6,168 bases of DNA from Anaerolineae bacterium (GTDB lineage: Bacteria > Chloroflexota > Anaerolineae > DRVO01): contig JAAYAV010000057.1 of the NCBI GenBank assembly GCA_012719195.1, forward strand, positions 1 to 6,168. The letters run 5' to 3'. The stretch's first letter is position 1, and the number at the start of each line of letters is the position of its first letter. The notes below the pieces were generated by a model that was not told where the DNA came from, did not search any database, and was given only the letters and a program-made list of their open reading frames with translations. This document shows, piece by piece, positions 1 to 6,168 of this stretch. Made by a program: the position numbers and the translations under genes.

Positions 1-170
1 GGCTCGATGACCTTGACGGGCGTGCCGGGCGGATCCAGCGCCAGCGCCTGGCGCAGCCGGTAGACCGAGCTGACGTGCATGCCGGTGACGGTGCTGGAGC
101 CGACGTCCAGCGGCACGTGGTCCGGTTCTCGGTGGGAGAGCGCAGTCTCGACCCGTTGTCTCGCTGTCAT
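1..170 (-). CDS. UroD/MtaA-family methyltransferase-like protein, N-terminal part (runs off the window)
   Basis: Only the first 56 codons are present; the gene continues past base 1. The ATG is at 168-170. The visible protein contains the family's opening motif (HREPDHVPLDVG, residues 13-24) and the stretch YRLRQAL followed by PPGTPVKV (residues 37-54). It matches the complete UroD-like protein at 4859-6112 at 39 of 56 positions without gaps, so the two are close paralogues. The catalytic and metal-binding parts are not visible. It starts 17 bp after the stop of the M24 gene, which suggests co-transcription. The Shine-Dalgarno signal is weak: a GAGG overlapping the upstream TGA lies about 15 nt from the ATG, so translation may depend on coupling to the upstream gene. 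By family it could be a corrinoid-linked methyltransferase or an uncharacterised relative. The family assignment is firm; the function is not. Confidence 0.85.
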   Translation of the reverse strand, partial: MTARQRVETALSHREPDHVPLDVGSSTVTGMHVSSVYRLRQALALDPPGTPVKVIE

Positions 171-187
171 GGAGGGTTCGCTCGGCC

Positions 188-1447
188 TCATACGAGATGG
201 AAGGACGTCTGGCGGCCGCCGATGAAGCGCGCTCCAGCGGCGGCATAGGCGGCATCCTGTTCCAGCATGAAAGTCACCTCCGCGCCGCCCCACTCGGGCA
301 CCGGGCAGGTCACATTCAGCTCCACCGTGTACACAGTGTTCGGCCGCATGACCACGTCCCCACGGCCGGGGATGTCCCCTTGCTCCCAAGGAAGGCCCAT
401 CAGCGGGCCGGGCTCGTGCAGGTAGTGGCCGAGGGAGTGGGAGTAGATCATGGGCTTGCTGAGGCCGTCCGCATGCGCCCGGGCCAGAGCCGCCGCCAGG
501 ATCCGGTTGCCGCTCCAGCCCTCCTGCCAGGCGGACAGGAACACCTCCTGCAGCCGGTTGGCTTCGGCCATGCCCGCTCGGAGGCCGGCCGGTGCTTCGG
601 ATTCGCCCGGTCGCAAGACGTAGGCCAGCTCTTGGTGGTCGGTGAGCAGGCGCAGGTACTGCAGCCCGACGTCGCAGTGGAGCATGTCTCCCGGCCGGAT
701 CACTCGGTCGTCCTCGCCCCAGCGCTCGCGCTCCGCCGCCGATCGGAAGAAGCGGTAGTAGGGCGTGAACGACACCTCCAGTCCCAGCCCGCGCACACGC
801 TCCCAGTAGTGCCAGCGCAGGTCCTCGCACGTGGTCACGCCCGGGGTGATCACCGCGCGGGAAAAGGTCTCGGCGATGATCGCGCGAGAGAGAGCAACCG
901 CTTGGGCGTACAGGTCCAGTTCCTCCGGCAGGCGAGTCTCCAGCCAACGGATGCAGGCCGCCTCGGCGGAGACCACCCGCTGGGACAGATCGGGCCCCAG
1001 GGCGGCCAGGAGCTGCCGTTCCAGACTGGCCGTGAGGCCATCGGCGCCCCAGATGACGTCGGAGCGGTTGACTCCGACGCGACGCGGGCTCCGCTCCTCC
1101 ACCAGGCGGCGAAGCGTCTCCCACTGGCTCTCGCCGGAGGCGCGCGTCCAGCCCGTCTCCATCAGCCCCTGCATGTCGATCATGGAAAGGTTGAGACGCT
1201 CCACACCGGCTTCACCACCCCGATCGAAGAAGAGCAGGATGTGGAGGATGGGCGTCCAGGATTGCCAGGGGATCATCGTGCGCAGGATGGGGTCCAGGTG
1301 ATCCTCGTGGCAGATGACCAGCCACATATCGAGCCCGGCCTCGCGCATGGCCAGGGGCAAGAGGGTGTCCAGGCGCCGAGCGAGTGTGGAGTTGACGACT
1401 CGAGCTTGCTCGCGGAGGGATAGGACGGCAGGCAGTCGCGTGGTCAT
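188..1447 (-). CDS. M24-family metallopeptidase (Xaa-Pro aminopeptidase/creatinase-like)
   Basis: Residue numbers count from an in-frame GTG two codons upstream (1453); subtract 2 for the 419-aa protein started at the ATG. Residues ~25-165 resemble the creatinase/prolidase N-terminal domain and ~180-415 are the pita-bread M24 domain. Expected dinuclear metal ligands are present: D261 (HCDVG), D272 (TDHQ), H339 (SHSLG), E378 (VELN) and E392 (AEVT). H346, in HEPG, fits the second conserved histidine. The conserved histidine normally about 17 residues before the first metal Asp is absent (residues 216-258 contain none; R244/W245 sit there). The C-terminus (PVPEWGG...GGRQT) resembles a bacterial M24 subgroup usually annotated as Xaa-Pro peptidase. 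No signal peptide or membrane segment is evident, so it is probably cytoplasmic. It lies 27 bp after the kinase gene and 17 bp before a UroD-like gene. Fold assignment is confident; the substrate is unknown and could be a non-peptide, since the fold also includes creatinase. Confidence 0.9.
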   Translation of the reverse strand: MTTRLPAVLSLREQARVVNSTLARRLDTLLPLAMREAGLDMWLVICHEDHLDPILRTMIPWQSWTPILHILLFFDRGGEAGVERLNLSMIDMQGLMETGWTRASGESQWETLRRLVEERSPRRVGVNRSDVIWGADGLTASLERQLLAALGPDLSQRVVSAEAACIRWLETRLPEELDLYAQAVALSRAIIAETFSRAVITPGVTTCEDLRWHYWERVRGLGLEVSFTPYYRFFRSAAERERWGEDDRVIRPGDMLHCDVGLQYLRLLTDHQELAYVLRPGESEAPAGLRAGMAEANRLQEVFLSAWQEGWSGNRILAAALARAHADGLSKPMIYSHSLGHYLHEPGPLMGLPWEQGDIPGRGDVVMRPNTVYTVELNVTCPVPEWGGAEVTFMLEQDAAYAAAGARFIGGRQTSFHLV

Positions 1448-1450
1448 GTG

Positions 1451-1458
1451 CACCTCCC
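1451..1458 (-). promoter_or_regulatory. Shine-Dalgarno sequence of the M24 gene; decides its start
   Basis: On the minus strand this reads GGGAGGTG, with its GGAGG core 5 nt before the ATG at 1445-1447. The alternative in-frame GTG start at 1451-1453 lies inside this motif, so it cannot use it. The ATG is therefore the better start, removing two residues from the longest reading frame. Confidence 0.8.
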
Positions 1459-1474
1459 GGTAGCGTCCGTGGAA

Positions 1475-4400
1475 CTAGCGGCGGGCGTCGAGCACCTGGC
1501 GAACCTTTCGGGCGAGCGTCGCCACCGTGAAGGGCTTCTGGAGATACCCGCTTCCGTCCTCCAGCAGCCCGGGTTGGCCGATCATGCCGCCCGCATAGCC
1601 CGATACATACAGCACGGACATATCCGGGCGATCCACCCGGAGCGCCTTGGCGAGCTCGCGCCCACTCATGCCCGGCATGATCACGTCGGTGACCAGGAGA
1701 TGGATGTCCCCCTCGTGCTCGGCCGACAACTCAAGGGCATGTTCGCCGTTCTCTGCCACCAGCACCGCATAGCCCTGGCCGGCAAGTATGCGCCGAGAAA
1801 CGGCTCGAACCGCCCGCTCGTCCTCGGCGATGAGGATCGTCTCGTGACCGCGCGGCAAGAAGCCCGATTTGTCCCGAGCGGGGAGTTGCTCGGCGGAGTC
1901 GGACAACATTGGCAGGTAGACCGAAAACGTGGTACCGGAGCCGACCTCGGTCTGGAAGCCAACCGCTCCACCATGCCTGCCAACGATGGCTTCGACGGTG
2001 GCTAAGCCGAGGCCGGTCCCTTCCAGCGTGCTCTTGGTGCTGTAGAACGGCTCAAAGATGTGATCGCGAATCCCCTCGGCAATCCCGTGCCCCGTATCGG
2101 ACACGCTCAGAACGGCATAGCGGCCCGGAGGCAGGTCGGCGAGCGGCCCGTGGCGCGTCTCGTCCAGGCTGACGGAGGTGCAGCCGATGGTGAGCCGGCC
2201 ACCCTCGGGCATGGCGTCCCGGGCATTGACGACCAAGTTCACCAGCGCCTGCTCCAACTGCACCGGATCGGCCAGGACCACATGCGGTTCGGAGCATGGT
2301 TCGGCGTTGAGCTCGATATTCTCGCCGATGAGCCGCTTGAGCATCCTCTCGGCCTGCACCACGACGAGGTTGAGGTCGACGCGGCGGCGCTCGAGCATCT
2401 GGCGTCTGGCGAAGGCGAGCAGTTGACGGGTGAGATCGGCGGCCCGGTCGGCGGCCTGCAGAGCCTGGGCGAGGTCGTCTCGGACCTTGTCCGCCGGGTG
2501 TAGATCGTCTAGGGCGAACTGCACATGCCCGGTGATGGCGGTGAGGATGTTGTTGAAGTCGTGGGCGACTCCGCCTGCGAGCTGGCCGACGACCTCCAAC
2601 CGCTGGGACTGAAGGAGTTGCTCCTGCAGGCGAGTGCGCTCGGTGATGTCGTGCCCGATGGCAAGGAAGCTCGACTCTCCCGGGTCCGGACCGGCCAGAA
2701 TGGAGCCGTGCCACTCGAGGAGGCGCTCTTGGTTCCCGGCAGCGATGACATGGTTGGTGCTGCCCGAAACCATGCCCACCTGCAGCGCTCCCTGGAATGC
2801 CGCCCGGGCGGCGTCGCGCTCGCGCTCCGGCACGAAGCCCGCGAACCAGTCCTTGCCGATGGCCTCCTGGAGGGGGCGACCGACGAGCCTCTCGGTGAAG
2901 GGGTTGAAGGTGAGTACCCGACCAAGCTCATCCAGCACGAGTACCACCAACTGGGCGCCGTCCACCAGGCTCTGAGCAAAGTCTCGCTCGCGAATCACCT
3001 CCTCTTCCGCCCGGCGCCGGCGCAGCACCAAGGAGATCTGGTTGCCGACGAAGGACAGCAGCTGGAGCTCCCGCTCGCCATAGGTCACGCGCGGGTCGTA
3101 GCTCTGTACTGCCACCACACCCACAGTCTCTCCGTCGGGATCAAACAGCGGGAGGCCCAGGTAGCTGTGGGGGATGCCCCCCAGCACGTATATCTCGCCG
3201 GTGGCGTTCAACGCCTCGACGGCGGACCTGTCGAGCAGTGCGGGCCGCCCGGTGCGCACGATGTATTCCGTAACGCCGCGCTGCCGTCGTCGCTGGTAGC
3301 CGGGCGCTGCCGGCTCAATCTCGTCCACGTAGTACGGGAATCTCACGATGTCGGACTCGCGCTCGTGGAGGGCGACGTAGAAGTTAGGCGCGGGAAACAG
3401 CGCCTCCACGCTATGATGGATGGCCCGGCAGAGCGCTTCCAGCGACGGCGCCGTCAGCGCCTCGCGGGCGATGACGTTCATGGCGTTCTGGGCAAGCTGA
3501 CCGCGCTTCTCCTCGGTGACGTCGGCGAGGAAGCCCTCCAGCAGTGTCTCGGAACCGGGGCCGGAGGCAACCAGTCCCCGTTCCCACACCCACTTCTCCT
3601 CGCCCGAACGGGTGATGATGCGGTACTCCAGCTCGAAGTGATCGTCGGCGCCACGACGGGAAGCCACGGTCTCGGCCACTCGGGCTCGGTCGTGAGGATG
3701 GATCAGGTCCCCATAGGCAACGACGCGATTATCGACGAGCTCGTCCGGGGAGTAGCCGGTCAGAGCCTGGATGCCCTCGCTCAGGTACCTCATGGTCCAC
3801 TGGTCGTCGTTGCTGCAGCGGTACACCACGCCCCGGAGGTTGCCTATCAGTCTGGCAGCGAACCGTTCCGACTCCCTAGCCGCTTCCGCCGCCGTCCGCA
3901 GGTCGGTGACGTCGCGGGAGATGCTGCCCACGAAAGTGGCCCCCTCCGCCTCGACCGGAAAGACGATCTCCTGGACGAGGCGCAGCTGACCGTCCGGCCT
4001 TTCCACCAGTCGGTCATGGATGTCGGACCACGCGCTGGGGTCGCTGTTCAGAAACTCATCGAGGGTTGTCCGCAAGCGTTCAGGGGTATATGCCGCCATC
4101 TGGCCGCGCGGCATGACCCGGAAGAAGGCCTCGCTCATATGCCGGCCGAGGACTTGGTCTCGCGGTATGCCGTAGATGCGCTCGGCCCCCTGGCTCCAGG
4201 TCACCACCGTGCCGTCGCGGTCGGTCATCACCACAGCATCGAGAGACTGGTCCACCAGAGCCTCTAGCTGAGCCCGCGTGACCTCCAGGTCTGAACGCGC
4301 CTCCTCGGCGCTGGACACGTCCTGCGTCAGCGAAAGCAGCACCTTCTGTCCGTCGGCCAGGGTGAGCATCCGATGCTCGGGGCGGACCTGCAACGTGCTG

Positions 4401-4750
4401 CCGTCCTTGCGCAGGAGAATCGTCGACCGGGTGCTCAGAGGTTCTCCCTGGTAGCATTGGCGACGCCGCGAGATCGCCTCCGCGTGTTCCTCGGGTGGGT
4501 ACAGGATGAGGTAGTCCTGCCCGATCAACTCCTCTCGGTCGTAGCCGTAGGTACGGCAGTACCCGTCGCTGACGGCGAGGTACCGTCCTTCGGAGTTCGT
4601 TAGGCAGGCTTCCGCCGGCATCAGGGTCACCAGCGCGATGGCGCACTCCAGTGTAAGCGAGCCGGTGGGATCGTCCCGGCCGGCCTCGCTGCCGGCTCCG
4701 GCGGTCGGGCTGCCTTCCCGTAGGTCTCCGCACTCTCCCGATCCAGCCAC
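1475..4750 (-). CDS. Cytosolic hybrid sensor histidine kinase (PAS-PAS-PAS-GAF-PAS-HisKA-HATPase-REC)
   Basis: This is a 1091-aa protein from GTG at 4748-4750. Approximate domains: Gly/Ser-rich leader 1-32; PAS 33-146, 156-283 and 291-414; GAF 418-578; PAS 586-704; HisKA 721-786; HATPase 826-948; receiver 971-1089. The phosphorylated His is H730 in GGVAHDFNNIL. The N-box is NLVVNARDAM with N842, G1 is DTGHGI with D885, the F-box is FEPFYSTK, and G2 is EGTGLGLA. The receiver has acidic E976/D977, phospho-acceptor D1022 (VTDVIMP), S1050 and K1072. All key residues are present, so kinase and receiver should be active. There is no hydrophobic span long enough for a membrane helix, so sensing is probably cytoplasmic. 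No output regulator or HPt protein is in the window, so phosphate must go to a distant partner or the receiver must act internally. The upstream in-frame TTG (4790-4792, 14 codons longer) has no Shine-Dalgarno. The signal sensed is unknown. Confidence 0.95.
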   Translation of the reverse strand: MAGSGECGDLREGSPTAGAGSEAGRDDPTGSLTLECAIALVTLMPAEACLTNSEGRYLAVSDGYCRTYGYDREELIGQDYLILYPPEEHAEAISRRRQCYQGEPLSTRSTILLRKDGSTLQVRPEHRMLTLADGQKVLLSLTQDVSSAEEARSDLEVTRAQLEALVDQSLDAVVMTDRDGTVVTWSQGAERIYGIPRDQVLGRHMSEAFFRVMPRGQMAAYTPERLRTTLDEFLNSDPSAWSDIHDRLVERPDGQLRLVQEIVFPVEAEGATFVGSISRDVTDLRTAAEAARESERFAARLIGNLRGVVYRCSNDDQWTMRYLSEGIQALTGYSPDELVDNRVVAYGDLIHPHDRARVAETVASRRGADDHFELEYRIITRSGEEKWVWERGLVASGPGSETLLEGFLADVTEEKRGQLAQNAMNVIAREALTAPSLEALCRAIHHSVEALFPAPNFYVALHERESDIVRFPYYVDEIEPAAPGYQRRRQRGVTEYIVRTGRPALLDRSAVEALNATGEIYVLGGIPHSYLGLPLFDPDGETVGVVAVQSYDPRVTYGERELQLLSFVGNQISLVLRRRRAEEEVIRERDFAQSLVDGAQLVVLVLDELGRVLTFNPFTERLVGRPLQEAIGKDWFAGFVPERERDAARAAFQGALQVGMVSGSTNHVIAAGNQERLLEWHGSILAGPDPGESSFLAIGHDITERTRLQEQLLQSQRLEVVGQLAGGVAHDFNNILTAITGHVQFALDDLHPADKVRDDLAQALQAADRAADLTRQLLAFARRQMLERRRVDLNLVVVQAERMLKRLIGENIELNAEPCSEPHVVLADPVQLEQALVNLVVNARDAMPEGGRLTIGCTSVSLDETRHGPLADLPPGRYAVLSVSDTGHGIAEGIRDHIFEPFYSTKSTLEGTGLGLATVEAIVGRHGGAVGFQTEVGSGTTFSVYLPMLSDSAEQLPARDKSGFLPRGHETILIAEDERAVRAVSRRILAGQGYAVLVAENGEHALELSAEHEGDIHLLVTDVIMPGMSGRELAKALRVDRPDMSVLYVSGYAGGMIGQPGLLEDGSGYLQKPFTVATLARKVRQVLDARR

Positions 4751-4755
4751 TGGAT

Positions 4756-4762
4756 CCCTCCA
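4756..4762 (-). promoter_or_regulatory. Shine-Dalgarno sequence of the hybrid kinase; decides its start
   Basis: On the minus strand this reads TGGAGGG, 5 nt from the GTG at 4748-4750. The longer in-frame candidate, TTG at 4790-4792, is preceded by a pyrimidine-mixed stretch with no purine-rich motif. The GTG is therefore preferred, which shortens the protein by 14 residues. Confidence 0.75.
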
Positions 4763-4794
4763 CCGGACGCGCTCAGTGCCGGTCCCCCGCAATC

Positions 4795-4823
4795 AGGATA
4801 GCACCGGACAACCGCCGCGTCTA
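4795..4823 (-). promoter_or_regulatory. Possible sigma70-type promoter upstream of the kinase gene
   Basis: On the minus strand a TAGACG hexamer (4818-4823) is followed by a 17-nt spacer and TATCCT (4795-4800). Each hexamer matches the consensus at four of six positions, the spacing is optimal, and a TG one base before the -10 gives an extended -10 (TGC-TATCCT). A transcript would begin around 4788 and leave a leader of roughly 38 nt before the GTG. It lies in the only sizeable gap between genes (108 bp). Matches this weak occur by chance in GC-rich DNA and the host sigma factor is unknown, so this is a candidate only. Confidence 0.3.
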
Positions 4824-4858
4824 TGGGCAGGCCGGGCTAGACTCGAGCGAGGCAGCGG

Positions 4859-6112
4859 CTACTGCCGCACGGCCTCGAACAGCGCCAGCAGGTTCTCCAC
4901 CGGCACGTTGGCCTGGATGTTGTGCACGGTGTTGAAGACGAAACCGCCGCCCTGCCCGAGGACCTCGATCCGTTCCCGCACCTCGGCGCGCACCTCGGCC
5001 GGCGAGCCGAAGGGCAAGGTATTCTGCGTGTCCACCCCGCCGCCCCAGAAGGTCAGCTGGTCCCCGTACCGTGCCTTCAGGTCGCGCGGGTCCATATCGT
5101 AGGCGGAGCACTGCACCGGGTTCAGGATGTCGAAGCCGGCCGCGATCATGTCGGGCAGCAACGGCTGGAGGGAGCCGCAGGAGTGGATGAACGTCTTCCA
5201 GGTCGTGTGCTGATGCACCCAGTCGTTGACGGCGCGGTGGAAGGGCATGAACAGGTCGCGATAGGCAGCGGGCGAGATGAAGGGGCCCTGCTGCATCCCA
5301 AAGTCGGTGCCGGTGACGAAGACGGCGTCCACCGCGTCGCCGATGCGGGCGTGGAGCCGCTCCAGGTTGGCGACGCCGATCTCGCACTGGCGCTCGAAGA
5401 TCTTATAGACATAATCGCGGCGCATGGCCGTGCTCATGTACCACTCGGCCACGTCGCGGATGCCCTTGGGATGCTTTAGCCAGGGGGCGGGCACGAGCGC
5501 GATATCGCCGAAGGCGGTGCCACCGAAGCTGGCCAGGATGCCGCGATCGCTCTCGCGGCGGAGCCGCGCGGCCTCATTGGCGAAGTACTCCAGGTCTTCA
5601 TCGCTGATGGGCTCGAACTCCTCCAGGTTGTCCTCGGGGTCGAGCTTGTCTTCGTCGATGGGCTCTTGCCGCGGGATGGAGTCGAAGTAGAAGCCGCCGG
5701 CGGGCATGCGGCCACTGGGCGGGACGGACTTGTCGCCCTCGGGGTACATGAGCAGGCTGCCGTCGGGCTCGGGGTCGGTGTTGAACCCCTCCGGCACCAG
5801 AACCGGCGTGCCGTCGAAGAGGCGCCACTCCTTCCAGCCCTCGTTGGCGAAGCCGAACATGGTGCGCGGCCCCAGGAGGCCGACCACGTCCACGCCGAGG
5901 GTGTCCATCAGGTCCGGCTCCACCTCGCCCAGCATCTGGTAGGGCTCGTTGACCTTGACGGGGGTGCCGGGTGCGTCCATCTCCAAGGCCTGCCGGAGGC
6001 GATAGAGGCTGGAGGCGTGGATGCCGGTGACGGCGCTGGCGCCCAGGTCCAGGGGGACGCGGTCGGGCTGGCGGTGGCTCAGGGCGGCCTGCAGTCGTTC
6101 GCGTGATGTCAT
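4859..6112 (-). CDS. UroD/MtaA-superfamily methyltransferase-like protein
   Basis: This 417-aa protein starts at ATG 6110-6112 and ends in TAG. It has the family opening HRQPDRVPLDLG (13-24) and a long middle section with an acidic stretch (about 149-180, many D/E). A C-terminal barrel contains a HSCGS motif (H310, C312), then NPVQC (C335), FWGGGVDTQ (355-363) and NTVHNIQANVP (394-404). The His-X-Cys pair matches the zinc motif of MtaA/MtbA/CmuA methyltransferases, which pass methyl groups between a corrinoid protein and a thiol. The usual third ligand Cys near the C-terminus appears to be H397. The HemE opening with its RQAGRY signature is absent, so a haem role is unlikely. No signal peptide or membrane segment is seen; it is probably cytosolic. 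Its paralogue begins at base 170, beyond the kinase and M24 genes. No corrinoid protein gene is in the window, so methyl transfer is inference from family. Confidence 0.9.
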   Translation of the reverse strand: MTSRERLQAALSHRQPDRVPLDLGASAVTGIHASSLYRLRQALEMDAPGTPVKVNEPYQMLGEVEPDLMDTLGVDVVGLLGPRTMFGFANEGWKEWRLFDGTPVLVPEGFNTDPEPDGSLLMYPEGDKSVPPSGRMPAGGFYFDSIPRQEPIDEDKLDPEDNLEEFEPISDEDLEYFANEAARLRRESDRGILASFGGTAFGDIALVPAPWLKHPKGIRDVAEWYMSTAMRRDYVYKIFERQCEIGVANLERLHARIGDAVDAVFVTGTDFGMQQGPFISPAAYRDLFMPFHRAVNDWVHQHTTWKTFIHSCGSLQPLLPDMIAAGFDILNPVQCSAYDMDPRDLKARYGDQLTFWGGGVDTQNTLPFGSPAEVRAEVRERIEVLGQGGGFVFNTVHNIQANVPVENLLALFEAVRQ

Positions 6113-6120
6113 GTCGTTGG

Positions 6121-6126
6121 CTCCTT
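6121..6126 (-). promoter_or_regulatory. Shine-Dalgarno sequence of the UroD-like gene
   Basis: On the minus strand this reads AAGGAG, 8 nt before the ATG at 6110-6112. It supports that ATG as the true start, in agreement with the paralogue at 1-170, whose first residues align with it from Met1. Confidence 0.8.
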
Positions 6127-6140
6127 AACCTAACCCCCTC

Positions 6141-6163
6141 GTGCTTTCGCTCCGCGAAAGCAC
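6141..6163 (-). repeat. Perfect 10-bp inverted repeat with 3-nt loop upstream of the UroD-like gene
   Basis: The arms GTGCTTTCGC (6141-6150) and GCGAAAGCAC (6154-6163) are exact reverse complements around TCC. The element ends 14 bp upstream of the Shine-Dalgarno of the UroD-like gene. As RNA it would form a stable hairpin in the leader; as DNA it could be an operator or a repeat. There is no T-run on the minus-strand side (a G-rich run follows), and only 5 bases remain to the window edge on the other side. A classic intrinsic terminator is not supported for the minus strand and cannot be judged for the plus strand. Confidence 0.6.
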
Positions 6164-6168
6164 TGTAC

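Noticed and set aside
197..1423. A 408-codon open frame on the plus strand, opposite the M24 gene
   Set aside because: It mirrors the M24 gene almost exactly, and its His/Gly/Gln-rich translation resembles no family. The minus-strand product carries all M24 metal ligands.
1478..1837. The C-terminal receiver of the kinase as a separate response regulator gene
   Set aside because: The frame runs uninterrupted from the HATPase domain through a short linker into the receiver, so it is one fused protein.
2525..4267. A 580-codon open frame on the plus strand, opposite the kinase gene
   Set aside because: It is fully antisense to intact PAS, GAF and kinase domains whose motifs are unmistakable on the minus strand. 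Long antisense open frames are expected in GC-rich coding DNA, and its translation shows no recognisable domain.
4851..4866. Small inverted repeat around the stop codon of the complete UroD-like gene, as a possible terminator
   Set aside because: It is only a 5-bp stem overlapping the stop codon, and no T-run follows on the minus strand. It does not support termination between the UroD-like and kinase genes.
4638..5102. A plus-strand open frame spanning the 108-bp gap between the UroD-like and kinase genes
   Set aside because: Both ends lie within well-supported minus-strand genes, and its composition is the Arg/Ser/Pro-rich pattern of an antisense frame.
4859..6112. Annotation as haem-pathway uroporphyrinogen decarboxylase (HemE)
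   Set aside because: The HemE N-terminal RQAGRY signature is absent, the protein is longer than typical HemE (about 350 aa), and a H-X-C motif typical of methyltransferase relatives is present.

Overview
The window is GC-rich bacterial DNA, and every gene I can support lies on the minus strand, so transcription runs from high to low coordinates. In transcription order there are four genes. The first is a complete UroD/MtaA-superfamily methyltransferase-like protein (6112→4859). The second is a large soluble hybrid sensor histidine kinase (4750→1475). The third is an M24-family metallopeptidase-like protein (1447→188). The last is the first 56 codons of a second UroD/MtaA-like protein (170→beyond base 1). 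Stops are TAG, TAG and TGA, and all frames are intact.

The last three genes are tightly packed, with gaps of 27 and 17 bp, and look co-transcribed. The kinase is separated from the upstream UroD-like gene by 108 bp, which holds a plausible extended -10 promoter and a strong Shine-Dalgarno sequence. There may therefore be two units, or one operon with an internal promoter. The first UroD-like gene has a good Shine-Dalgarno sequence and, just upstream, a perfect 10-bp inverted repeat at the right-hand edge of the window.

The two UroD-like proteins are 70% identical over the 56 residues that can be compared (39/56). They are close paralogues bracketing a kinase and a peptidase. Neither looks like the haem-pathway HemE; they fit the family of corrinoid-linked methyltransferases and uncharacterised relatives. 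The kinase has four PAS domains, a GAF domain, a catalytic core and a C-terminal receiver, with no membrane segment. It probably senses a cytoplasmic cue and passes phosphate to a regulator outside the window. The M24 protein keeps all five metal ligands but lacks one conserved active-site histidine, so its substrate may not be an Xaa-Pro peptide.

The organism is uncertain. High GC, multi-PAS/GAF cytosolic hybrid kinases and multiplied UroD-like genes suit environmental lineages such as Chloroflexota, Armatimonadota or Planctomycetota; this is inference only. I see no mobile element, RNA gene, CRISPR array or phage feature. Nothing here is clearly a new system. The most interesting aspect is the co-occurrence of paired UroD-like genes with a sensor kinase and an atypical M24 protein.
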